In this document: positions 25,850 to 33,793 of the stretch, piece by piece | Numbering within the stretch: the first letter of the stretch is position 1 | Layout: each line of letters starts with the position of its first letter | NCBI RefSeq assembly: GCF_000337035.1 | Contig: NZ_AOJL01000017.1 | Span: forward strand, 1-64,000 | Origin: Halorubrum coriense DSM 10284 | Lineage (GTDB): Archaea; Halobacteriota; Halobacteria; Halobacteriales; Haloferacaceae | DNA: 64,000 bases | Direction of reading: 5' to 3' | Notes under the pieces: model-generated | What the model was told of the DNA's origin: nothing | Seen by the model: the letters and a program-made list of their open reading frames with translations, nothing else | Database searches by the model: none | Position numbers and translations under genes: made by a program

Positions 25850-26072
25850 CGACCCCGACCCCGGCGTCGACGAGGCGGACGCTCCGGCCGATTCGGACGC
25901 CGCTGTCAACGAAGCGGACACACCGGTCGACGACGCGGACGCCCCGGTCGACGACGCGGACGCCCCGGTCGACGAAGCGGACGCCCCAGTCGACGAAACC
26001 GATCCGATCCCGCCGTCGACCGCGACTGGCGGCCTCCGCGAGTACCTGTGGGACCACGCCGTTCACGCGGCC
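25845..26072 (+). other. Probable N-terminal extension of LivM lacking a canonical start
   Basis: The livM reading frame is open from 25800 to the first GTG at 26073, but contains no ATG, GTG or TTG. The codon ATT at 25845 begins I/M-S-D-P-D-P-G and overlaps the livH stop as ATTAG, mirroring the ATGA overlaps elsewhere in this operon. The frame encodes in-phase heptads of the type V-D-D/E-A-D-A-P and then LREYLWDHAVHAAV, the start of the first transmembrane helix. ATT initiation, or a sequence change from ATG/GTG, is inferred. Confidence 0.6.
25926..25988 (+). repeat. 21-base tandem repeats
   Basis: Three consecutive near-identical 21-base units (25926, 25947, 25968) encode the heptads VDDADAP, VDDADAP and VDEADAP; degenerate units precede them from 25866. 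Period seven codons keeps the frame, supporting that this stretch is translated as part of LivM. Confidence 0.85.
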
Positions 26073-27257
26073 GTGATCGTCGGATTCGCCCTGTACCCGC
26101 TCGCCTACGAGGCGCTGCTCGCGACGCCCGCGGCGCCGTTCGCGGAGGCGTTCCTCCCCGCGATCACGTTCATGGTCGTGGTGTTGTACACGGGCCTGTT
26201 CGCGATGAGCTTCGACTTCATCAGCGGCTACACCGGCTACCTCTCGTTCGGCCACGCCGCGTTCTACGGCACCGGCGCGTACTTCGTCGTCCTCGCCGCG
26301 AACGGGCAGGTGCCGGGGATCCCGGGCGGGACGCCGTTCATGATCACGCTCCTGCTCGGCGCGGTGGTGGCCGGTCTGCTCGCGCTCGTCATCGGGTCGG
26401 TGTCGTTCCGGCTCACGGGGGTCTACTTCGCGATGATCACGCTCGGCTTCGCGCAGGTGATCTACGAGCTGATCCGCTCGTGGGGGTACGTCTCGACGAA
26501 CCCGACCGAGGGCGCGACGGTGAGCGGCGACGCGCTCGCGATCGGCGTCCCCTACGTCGACGCGCTCAGCCTCGACGTGGGGCGGCTCACCGGCGAGAGC
26601 GTCGAGAACCTGCTCGGGCTGGGGATCGACTTATCGACGACGGTGGTCTCGTACTACGCGCTCGGGATCGTCGTCGTCGGCTGCTACTTCGCGATGCAGC
26701 GGATCCTCCACTCGCCGTTCGGGCGCGTGATGATCGCGATCCGCGAGAACGAGGAGCGAGCGCGCGCGGTCGGCTACCCGACCTACCGGTTCAAGCTGGC
26801 CGCGTTCGCCATCAGCGGCTTCTTCGGCGCGGTCGCGGGCGGCGTCTTCGCCGCCTACTCGCGGTCGGTCGCGCCCGACGGGACGTTCTACTTCCTCGTC
26901 ACCGCCGACGCGCTGATCACCACGATCATCGGCGGGTTCGGCACCCTCGCGGGGCCGGTGTTCGGGACCCTGTTCACGCAGGGGTTGGAGGACGTCCTCT
27001 CGACCGAGAGCGGCGGGGTGGCCACCCTGTTGCGCGAGGGGCTCCCGGCGAACGTCCTCGAAGCCGACCTCTTCGGGGTCAGCTTAGAGCTGTTCGTCAA
27101 CACCGCGGTCGACGGGCGCGCCCCGCTGTACCTCGGGATCATCTTCGTGCTGTTCGTGCTGTTCGTCCCGAACGGCATCCTCGGGACGCTGCGCGACCGG
27201 CTCGGCGGCACCGTCGGGAAGCGGCTCCCGGACTACCTGCGACGCTACCGCCGGTAG
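26073..27257 (+). CDS. livM: Branched-chain-type ABC permease (LivM)
   Basis: This is at least 394 residues with about eight to ten transmembrane helices. Hallmarks are FDFISGYTGYLSFGHAAFYG near the N terminus, the LTGVYFAMITLGFAQVIYELI helix, and the cytoplasmic coupling loop AIRENEERARAVGYPTYRFK. It partners LivH. The coordinates use the first canonical start codon (GTG), but that cuts into the first membrane helix; the frame is open back to 25845 and the real protein is probably about 76 residues longer at its N terminus. It is the last gene of the operon and is followed by two strong hairpins. Confidence 0.9.
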   Translation: MIVGFALYPLAYEALLATPAAPFAEAFLPAITFMVVVLYTGLFAMSFDFISGYTGYLSFGHAAFYGTGAYFVVLAANGQVPGIPGGTPFMITLLLGAVVAGLLALVIGSVSFRLTGVYFAMITLGFAQVIYELIRSWGYVSTNPTEGATVSGDALAIGVPYVDALSLDVGRLTGESVENLLGLGIDLSTTVVSYYALGIVVVGCYFAMQRILHSPFGRVMIAIRENEERARAVGYPTYRFKLAAFAISGFFGAVAGGVFAAYSRSVAPDGTFYFLVTADALITTIIGGFGTLAGPVFGTLFTQGLEDVLSTESGGVATLLREGLPANVLEADLFGVSLELFVNTAVDGRAPLYLGIIFVLFVLFVPNGILGTLRDRLGGTVGKRLPDYLRRYRR

Positions 27258-27312
27258 CGTCGCCGGCTCGCGGTTCCGCGGTCCCCGTCGCGCGGCGCGC
27301 GACGGGGACCGC
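27241..27312 (+). terminator. Double hairpin at the end of the liv operon
   Basis: Two inverted repeats follow one another. The first has a 9-bp stem GACGCTACC/GGTAGCGTC (27241-27261), spanning the livM stop codon. The second has a 16-bp perfect stem with a three-base loop (27278-27293 paired with 27297-27312). No T-run follows, so these would act as RNA structure or processing/termination signals rather than a canonical archaeal U-tract terminator. Confidence 0.55.
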
Positions 27313-27386
27313 GACGCTGACATGTAACACATGACCGACACCACACGACACGACGGACCGAATCGAACGCGGCGCGGAGGCGACGG

Positions 27387-28439
27387 ATGACCGTCGGGAT
27401 CACCGGACTCGGGACGTACGTGCCCGACGAGACGATCACGGGCGAGGCCATCGCGGCCGAGAGCGGGATCCCGGAGGACGTCGTCGTCGAGAAGATGGGC
27501 GTCCGCGAGAAGCACGTCTGCCCGCCCGACGACGACCACGCGACCGACATGTCGGTGACGGCGGCCGAGCGCGCGCTCGCGGACGCCGACGTCGACCCGA
27601 CTGACCTCGACGTGGTCCTCTATCACGGCTCCGAGTACAAGGACCACGTCGTCTGGTCGGCCGCGGCGGCGATCACCGACCGGCTCGGCGCGACGAACGC
27701 GTACGCGACGGAGAGCTACACGCTCTGTGCGGGCGCGCCGATCGCGCTCAGACAGGTGACCGCCCAGCTGGAGGCAGAACCGATCGACGCGGCGCTGCTC
27801 GTCGCCGCGAGCCGCGAGGAGGACCTCGTCGACTACGGCAACGAGGACGGCTCCTTCATGTTCAACTTCGGCAGCGGCGCGAGCGCATTCGTCGTCGAGG
27901 CGGCGGACGCGGGATCGGCGGACGACGAGGCTACCCCGTTCGACGGTCGCGCCCGAGCCGTCGTTCACGCGAGCGCGGCCGAGACCGACGGCTCGTTCGC
28001 CGACGACGTGGTGATGCCGGCGGGCGGGTCGAAGCGCCCGCCGAGCGAGGAGACCGTCCGCGAGGGACTTCACACCCTCGACGTCCCCGACCCGGACGGG
28101 ATGAAAGAGCGGCTCGGACCCGTCTCGCTGCCCGCGTACCTCTCGGTCGCCGACACGGCGCTGGAGCGGTCCGGGTTCGACCGCGACGACCTCGACTTCG
28201 TCGCGCTCACCCACATGAAGCGGTCGTTCCACGAGCGCGTCCTCGGCGAGCTCGGGCTCGACCCGGGGAGCGACGGCTACTACCTCGACGAGTACGGCCA
28301 CGTCCAGAGCGTCGACCAGGCGCTCGCGCTGGAGCGGGGCGTCGAGACGGACCGCCTCGAACCGGGCGACCTCGGCTGCCTGCTCGCGGCCGGCACGGGG
28401 TACACGTGGTCCGCGACCGTGATTCGGTGGCGGGGATGA
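27387..28439 (+). CDS. KAS III-like 3-oxoacyl synthase / thiolase-fold enzyme
   Basis: This 350-residue thiolase-fold condensing enzyme resembles FabH/HMG-CoA-synthase-like proteins. The nucleophile Cys is in ESYTLCAGAP (about residue 114), a His in VALTHMKRSF, and where FabH has Asn (GN...) this protein has YGHVQSVDQ, giving an apparent Cys-His-His set. The reaction is probably a decarboxylating or non-decarboxylating Claisen condensation of acyl-CoAs; substrates are unknown. GGAGG lies about ten bases before the ATG. Downstream a convergent MaoC-type hydratase gene supports acyl-CoA chemistry. Confidence 0.8.
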   Translation: MTVGITGLGTYVPDETITGEAIAAESGIPEDVVVEKMGVREKHVCPPDDDHATDMSVTAAERALADADVDPTDLDVVLYHGSEYKDHVVWSAAAAITDRLGATNAYATESYTLCAGAPIALRQVTAQLEAEPIDAALLVAASREEDLVDYGNEDGSFMFNFGSGASAFVVEAADAGSADDEATPFDGRARAVVHASAAETDGSFADDVVMPAGGSKRPPSEETVREGLHTLDVPDPDGMKERLGPVSLPAYLSVADTALERSGFDRDDLDFVALTHMKRSFHERVLGELGLDPGSDGYYLDEYGHVQSVDQALALERGVETDRLEPGDLGCLLAAGTGYTWSATVIRWRG

Positions 28440-28466
28440 CGCGTCCCAGAGAGCGCTCGGCCGTCG

Positions 28467-28874
28467 CTACGCGGAGTCGTGCGGCAGCGAGAGCACCGTC
28501 GCCTCGCCGGAGAGGACGCGCTCGTCGCGTTCGGGGACGGTCGCGCTCGTCTCGACCGCGATCCGGTCGCCGCCGAGGTCGTCGATGACGCTGACGCTCG
28601 CTTCGACCGTCTCGCCCGGATACACCGGCTTCTCGAACGACAGCTCCTGCGAGAGGTAGACGATGTCGCCGGAGAGCCGCGCGAGCGCCGCGGAGACGAC
28701 CGCGGCCGAGAGGATCCCGTGCGCGACGCGCCCCTCGAACATCGTCTCGACGGCGTACTCGTCGTCGAGGTGGATCGGGTTCTCGTCGCCCGAGAGCGCC
28801 GCGAACGCCTCGATCGTCTCCTCGGTGATCGTTACCTCGTGGGTCGCCGTCTCGCCGATCGTCGCGACTGGCAT
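28467..28874 (-). CDS. MaoC-like (R)-enoyl-CoA hydratase
   Basis: This 135-residue single hot-dog domain opens with TITEETIEAFAALSGDENPIH, the MaoC/PhaJ signature containing the catalytic Asp and His (SGDENPIHLD). It is followed by FEGRVAHGILSAAVVSAAL. Such enzymes hydrate trans-2-enoyl-CoA to (R)-3-hydroxyacyl-CoA for polyhydroxyalkanoate or lipid metabolism. The length is standard for a homodimeric single-domain hydratase. Its 3' end faces the KAS III-like gene with a gap of 27 bases. Confidence 0.92.
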   Translation of the reverse strand: MPVATIGETATHEVTITEETIEAFAALSGDENPIHLDDEYAVETMFEGRVAHGILSAAVVSAALARLSGDIVYLSQELSFEKPVYPGETVEASVSVIDDLGGDRIAVETSATVPERDERVLSGEATVLSLPHDSA

Positions 28875-28955
28875 ACCGATCGGACGCGCGCCGGCCGCCT
28901 CAACCCCGCGGTTCAGCCTCGAACCCGCGTCGGCGTCGCCGGGGTGTGACCCATT

Positions 28956-30188
28956 TCAGTCGTCGGCCGGCGCGTCGACCACGTCGACGTCGGTGGGGTT
29001 CGCGCCGCCGTACGCCTCGACCAGTTCGTCCAGCCGCTCTGGGTCGTCGGCGTGGGCCAGCGGCTCGGTCGCCGTCTCACACTCGCTGTCGACGCCGAGG
29101 CGGTCGCAGACCTCGTCGGCGGTCGTCTCGGCCATCTGCCGGTAGGTGGTCAGCTTGCCGCCCACGACGCTGTAGAGGCCGGCCGCGTCGTCGCGCTCGT
29201 GGTCCAGCAGCGTGAAGCCGCGGGAGATACCGCGGCGGTCCGACCCCGCCTCGTCGGGCGAGTACAGGGGACGGACGCCCCACCACGTCCGGACCGTCGG
29301 CGCGTCGGCGACCGCGGGGAGCATCGCGGCGCACTCCTCGACCGAGCGCTCGACCTCCCAGTCGGCGCGCTCGTACTCGTCCGGGTCGGAGACGGGAACG
29401 CTCGTGGTCCCCAGCACGACCTCGCCCTCGTGGGGCACGACGATGTCGCCGTCGTCGGGGTCGCGACATCGGTTCAGCACGGGCGTCGCTCCGTCGTACT
29501 CCACGGAGACCATCACGCCTCGACTCGGGGCCATCCCGACCTCGACGCCGGCCATCTCGGCGACGCCGTCGGCCCACGCCCCGGTGGCGTTGACGACGAT
29601 TTCGGGCGACAGCGTGGCGTCGACCGCGCCGCCGACGCGGACCGTCTCGATCTCGCCGTCGGTGACTGTCACGTCCTCGACGGGCGCGTGCGGGTGGACG
29701 GTCGCGCCGTGGCGCTCGGCGTCCGCGGCGTTGGCCGCGACTAGCCGGGACGGGTAGATGACGCCGTCCGGGACGCGGAACGCCTCCGCGACGTCGTCTG
29801 AGAGGTCCGGCACCGCCTCGCGCGCGGCGTCTGCGTCGAGCCGTTCGGTCTCGATCCCGATCGCCTCGCAGGCCGCGATCTTCTCCTCGAAGTAGTCGGG
29901 GTCGTCGCCGTCGAGTCGGACGAAGAGGCCGCCGGTCTCCCGGACGCACGCGCCGGCGACGTCGCGGAGCGTCCGATTCTCGACGATACACTCCCAGGCC
30001 CCCTCGGCGTCGGCCTCGGCGTAGCGGGCCCCGCTGTGGAGGAGACCGTGCGACCGCCCGGAGGTGCCGCTGCCGAGTCCGCCGCGGTCGACGAGCGTCA
30101 CGTCGACGCCGCGCATGGCGAGGTCGCGGGCGAGTCCCGTTCCCGTCGCGCCGCCGCCGATCACCAAGACGGTCGGGTCGTCGCTCAC
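28956..30188 (-). CDS. GlpA/GlpD-like FAD-dependent oxidoreductase
   Basis: This 410-residue flavoprotein is of the DAO/glycerol-3-phosphate dehydrogenase type. The FAD-binding dinucleotide motif is VLVIGGGATGTGLARDLAMRG at the N terminus; GSGTSGRSHGLLHSGARYAE and the C-terminal GGKLTTYRQMAE match GlpA/GlpD. It is shorter than GlpA, lacking the C-terminal [2Fe-2S]-type domain, and no glpB, glpC or glpK neighbours are present, so the substrate might be glycerol-3-phosphate or another 2-hydroxyacid. Starts at GTG. Confidence 0.8.
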   Translation of the reverse strand: MSDDPTVLVIGGGATGTGLARDLAMRGVDVTLVDRGGLGSGTSGRSHGLLHSGARYAEADAEGAWECIVENRTLRDVAGACVRETGGLFVRLDGDDPDYFEEKIAACEAIGIETERLDADAAREAVPDLSDDVAEAFRVPDGVIYPSRLVAANAADAERHGATVHPHAPVEDVTVTDGEIETVRVGGAVDATLSPEIVVNATGAWADGVAEMAGVEVGMAPSRGVMVSVEYDGATPVLNRCRDPDDGDIVVPHEGEVVLGTTSVPVSDPDEYERADWEVERSVEECAAMLPAVADAPTVRTWWGVRPLYSPDEAGSDRRGISRGFTLLDHERDDAAGLYSVVGGKLTTYRQMAETTADEVCDRLGVDSECETATEPLAHADDPERLDELVEAYGGANPTDVDVVDAPADD

Positions 30189-30369
30189 GCGACGGTCACC
30201 CCGGCTGCCGCGGGAGCGTGCTCCGCCGCGAGACGCCGTCGATTCGGGCCACTGTCGAGCATGGGATAGATACGCATTCTGCGCACTTGAGGCTGCCGTC
30301 GGACTAGTGAAAAACCGGTTTCAAAAGGGGTTTTACCGGCCGAATTCCGCATCCGGCTGCGACGGTCGC

Positions 30370-30603
30370 TCAGCGCGATCCGCCGGCGTCGGCGGGGCAG
30401 GTGTCGACGCCGAGCACGGAGTAGAGACCGCAGGTCCCGGTCGCGGCGGTCGCGAGCATCGCGATCGCGACGACGCCGAGCACCGGGGCCGCGATGTCGG
30501 GGAGGGGCGCGGATCCCGCGAGCGTGGCTAACGAGACGGCACCGGCAACGGCACCGACCGCGGTCCTGACGCGCTTGTCCGTCGAACCGACGTTTTGGTT
30601 CAT
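30370..30603 (-). CDS. DUF2892 (YgaP-like) membrane protein
   Basis: This 77-residue protein has two transmembrane helices: about residues 13-33 (VRTAVGAVAGAVSLATLAG) and 38-58. The start MNQNVGSTDKRVR and the end GTCGLYSVLGVDTCPADAG are diagnostic of the DUF2892/YgaP transmembrane family (CxxYxxxGxxTC pattern). Such domains accompany sulfurtransferases in bacteria; here the closest rhodanese is at 35.5 kb, not adjacent. It begins just beyond the 3' end of the photolyase remnant. Confidence 0.88.
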   Translation of the reverse strand: MNQNVGSTDKRVRTAVGAVAGAVSLATLAGSAPLPDIAAPVLGVVAIAMLATAATGTCGLYSVLGVDTCPADAGGSR

Positions 30604-30606
30604 ACG

Positions 30607-31677
30607 TCACAATACGGCGCACGGCCGTATGAAGCTTTTCACCGCTGACCCGCCCCGTCGCGTTGACCCGAACTCGTCGAGCCCGGTCTGCGAGGTCGCG
30701 TCGGGGTCGTCCCCGTCCGTCCCGACCGGCTCGCCGTGGTCAGCCGCGATCGACCGCGCAGCCCCGAGGCCCCCGACAGCGACGCGCGACGCGCGATATC
30801 CTCGTCGCCGAGCCGCGCCGCGGCCGCGCCGTGGACCGCGCCGTAGCGCTCGCGGAACTCCAGCCGGGCCCGCTCGTAGTCCGCGACCGGGTACGGGTAG
30901 CCCTCGCCGATCCGCACGCCGACCTCACGCTGGACCGCGAGCGGCGTCTTCTCGGGGGCGTCGAGGTGTGCGGCGGGGAGCGGGTCGAGCTCGGGGACCC
31001 ACCGCCCGACGAACTCGCCGTCGGGGTCCTGATCGCGGACCTGCTTGCGGGGATCGTACAAGCGCAGCCCCGGGCGGCCGACCAGCCCGCACTGCGACTG
31101 CCGCTGGGTGTAGTTGATCGCGGGGTCGCCGTCGATCAGGTGTTCGTAGAAGTGGTCGGCACCGATCCGCCACGGCTGCTGGAGGACGTGGAAGTAGACG
31201 CTCGCGCACAGCGCCCGCATCCGGAAGTTCAGCCGCCCCGTCTCGCGCAGGCAGCGCATGCTCGCGTCGCCGTCCGTACCGCCCGCTCGCGGTGGCGGTC
31301 GCGACGACGTCCCAGCCGGCGTCGACGAACCGCGCGAGCACGTCGAGCGGGTCGCCGTGGGCGTACGTCAGCCCAGCCCCGCCAACGTCGCGGTACTGGC
31401 GCTCGAGGTCCCGTAGGCAGTCGTGGCGGAACTCGACCCGAGCGTCGCAGGCCGCCCCGCGCTCGTCGTAGAACGCGGGCTCGAAGACGAACAGCGGGAG
31501 GATCCGCTCGGCGTCCGCCGCAGCCGCCGCGAGCGCGGGGTTGTCCGCGATCCGCAGGTCGTCGCGGTGCCAGACGACGGTGCCCGGTTCGTCGGGAGCG
31601 TCGTCGGACGGGGTGACCGAGCGGATCGCTTCCGGATCCGGAGCCGTCGGAAGCGGCGCGTCCTCGCCCGTGGCCAT
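30607..31677 (-). pseudogene. Decayed deoxyribodipyrimidine photolyase / cryptochrome
   Basis: The 5' part encodes a photolyase N-terminal antenna domain (GTVVWHRDDLRIADNPALA to DVVATATASGRYGRRR). The frame then changes, and from about 31259 the other frame encodes the end of the FAD domain (MRCLRETGRLNFRMRALCAS, DPAINYTQRQSQCG, YDPRKQVRDQDPDGEFV). Around 170-200 central residues expected in the family are missing at the junction. A further frame change near 30770 moves the acidic C-terminal tail into a third frame ending at 30607. An internal deletion plus frameshifts make the gene non-functional unless the assembly is wrong. Confidence 0.85.
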
Positions 31678-31790
31678 GCGTTGCTTCCGTTACGGGTTCC
31701 CGTCGCGTGGGCCTGTCGGCCGGGGGCGGACGCGCGGCGGTTCCGGGCACGGGAAACGTTGAATAGGGTTCCGACACCGTGTGTTCACGG

Positions 31791-33689
31791 ATGTCTGACA
31801 CAGACGAGACCGACGTACTGCGCGAACTCGCCTCGCTGCCGACGATCGCGAGCCCGCGCGTGTCCCCGGACGGCGAGACGGTCGCCCTCTACTACGACGT
31901 CACCGGTCGCAACGAGCTCCACCTCCTCGACGCCGCGGACGGTTCGCTGGAGCAGCTCAGCGACGGCGACGTGCCGCGCTCGGTCCGCGCCGGCTTCGAG
32001 TGGGACCCGAGCGGCGACCGCCTCTTCTACCACCGCGACGAGGACGGCGACGAGCAGCACGACGTGTGGGCGATGTCGCTCGACGGCGAGAGCGAGCCCG
32101 TCGTCGAGATGGACGGCCAGATCCGCCTCCACGACGTGAGCGAGGACGGCGAGACGCTCCTCCTCGGCTCCAGCCGCGGCGGCCAGATGAACCTCTACCG
32201 TCACGACCTCGCGAGCGACGAGACGACGAAGCTCACCGATTACGACCGCGCCGTCGCCGCCGGCGAGCTGTCGCCCGACGGCGACCGCATCGCGTACGCG
32301 ACCAACGAGACGGACACCTACGAGAATATGGACGTCTACGTCGCGGACGCGGACGGCTCGAACCCGCGGAACCTCGACGTCGGCGACCTCGGCGCGGAGG
32401 CCGCCTCGATCGATTGGGGGCCCGACGGCGACCGCCTGCTCATCAACGACAACAGCGCCGACCTCGGACGGGCCGGGATCGTCGACCTCTCGGACGGCGT
32501 CGACGACGCGACGGTGACGTGGTTCGGCGACGGCGAGTTCGAGGAGGGCGCGAGCCACTTCCTCGCGGGCGGCGACCGCTTCGTCGCGAGCCGGACGCGC
32601 GGGGCCGTGACGGTGCCCGTCGTCTACGACGCCGACACCTGCGAGGGGCGGGAGCTCGACTTCCCGGCCGGCGTCGCCAGCGTGACCGAGGGCCGGCTGA
32701 CCGACGACCGTCTGCTCGCGTACCGGACCACGTCGAGCCGGCGACCTGAGCTGGTCGCGTACGACCTCGGCGCGGACGAGACGGAGACGGTGTTCGACGC
32801 GGAGTACGGCCCGTTCGACCCCGACGACTTCGTCGAGCCGGAGACGGTCTCGTTCGCCTCCGACGGCGTCCCCGAGACGCCGGCGCGGGCGGTCGACCAC
32901 GACCCCTACGAGGAGTTCGAGATCGAGGGGCTGCTGTTCGACTCCGGGCGTCGCCCGTCGCCGCTCGTCGTCAACCCGCACGGCGGCCCGCGACACCACG
33001 ACATGCGACGGTTCAGCTACCGCGTCCAGTTCCTGCTCTCGCGTGGCTACTCCGTCCTTCAGGTGAACTACCGCGGCTCCACGGGGCGCGGGCGCGAGTT
33101 CGTCGAAGAGCTGTACGACGACTGGGGCGGCGCCGAGCAGGGCGACGTGGCGACGGGTGCCGAGCACGTCCTCGAGGAGTACGACTGGCTCGACGAGGAC
33201 CGCGTCGCCGTGTACGGCGGCTCCTACGGCGGCTACTCCGCCAACTGGCAGATGGTCCAGTACCCGGACCTGTACGCCGCCGGGGTCGCGTGGGTCGGCG
33301 TGAGCGACCTCTTCGACATGTACGAGAACACCATGCCCCACTTCCGGACGGAGCTCATGGTGAAGAACCTCGGCGAGCCGGACGAGAACGAGGCGACCTA
33401 CCGCGAGCGCAGCCCGGTGAACTACGTCGAGAACGTCGACGCGCCGCTGTTCATCGTCCACGGCGTCAACGACCCGCGGGTCCCCGTCTCGCAGGCCCGG
33501 ATCCTTCGCGACGCGCTCGACGACGCCGGCTTCGAAGAGGGCGACGACTACGAGTACGAGGAACTCGGCGAGGAGGGTCACGGATCGGGCGACATCGACC
33601 AGAAGATCCGATCGCTGGAGCTGCTCGACGACTTCCTCGACCGCCGGATCGGCGCGGAGCGCACCGCCGTGGCCGCGCTGGACGACTGA
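31791..33689 (+). CDS. S9 family prolyl-oligopeptidase-type peptidase
   Basis: This 632-residue serine peptidase has an N-terminal beta-propeller (repeated SPDG/DGD blades, residues ~10-370) and a C-terminal alpha/beta-hydrolase domain. The catalytic triad is Ser in AVYGGSYGGYSANW, Asp in VHGVNDPRVP and His in GEEGHGSGD. No signal peptide is present, so it is cytoplasmic. It would cleave short peptides, possibly with acylaminoacyl- or dipeptidyl-peptidase specificity. The ATG is set by a TATA-like TTGAATA (31759-31765) about 29 bases upstream. Confidence 0.93.
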   Translation: MSDTDETDVLRELASLPTIASPRVSPDGETVALYYDVTGRNELHLLDAADGSLEQLSDGDVPRSVRAGFEWDPSGDRLFYHRDEDGDEQHDVWAMSLDGESEPVVEMDGQIRLHDVSEDGETLLLGSSRGGQMNLYRHDLASDETTKLTDYDRAVAAGELSPDGDRIAYATNETDTYENMDVYVADADGSNPRNLDVGDLGAEAASIDWGPDGDRLLINDNSADLGRAGIVDLSDGVDDATVTWFGDGEFEEGASHFLAGGDRFVASRTRGAVTVPVVYDADTCEGRELDFPAGVASVTEGRLTDDRLLAYRTTSSRRPELVAYDLGADETETVFDAEYGPFDPDDFVEPETVSFASDGVPETPARAVDHDPYEEFEIEGLLFDSGRRPSPLVVNPHGGPRHHDMRRFSYRVQFLLSRGYSVLQVNYRGSTGRGREFVEELYDDWGGAEQGDVATGAEHVLEEYDWLDEDRVAVYGGSYGGYSANWQMVQYPDLYAAGVAWVGVSDLFDMYENTMPHFRTELMVKNLGEPDENEATYRERSPVNYVENVDAPLFIVHGVNDPRVPVSQARILRDALDDAGFEEGDDYEYEELGEEGHGSGDIDQKIRSLELLDDFLDRRIGAERTAVAALDD

Positions 33690-33728
33690 CGAGGCGACCG
33701 CGGGCGGGCGACGCCCGTCCGACGGGGG

Positions 33729-33737
33729 TTATTTAAT
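33729..33737 (+). promoter_or_regulatory. TATA box upstream of the phosphate-transporter transcript
   Basis: TTATTTAAT is centred 28 bases before the ATG at 33761, which begins a ten-codon mini-ORF rather than the transporter itself. Confidence 0.6.
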
Positions 33738-33760
33738 CACCCCCGCCGTCGGGGGGAGAC

Positions 33761-33793
33761 ATGGCTCGATACCTCGTCGGCGGGGGCGGGTGA
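33761..33793 (+). CDS. Ten-residue leaderless mini-ORF coupled to the transporter gene
   Basis: ATG at the expected transcription start begins MARYLVGGGG followed by TGA. That stop overlaps the GTG start of the transporter as GTGA. The spacing from the TATA box makes this the first codon of a leaderless mRNA, so ribosomes entering here would terminate at and reinitiate on the transporter start. It may be a leader peptide or the remnant of an alternative N terminus. Confidence 0.5.
   Translation: MARYLVGGGG

Noticed and set aside
25850-26072. A CRISPR-like or regulatory repeat array between livH and livM
   Set aside because: The 21-base units are contiguous, lack spacers and keep the livM frame, so they are coding heptads.
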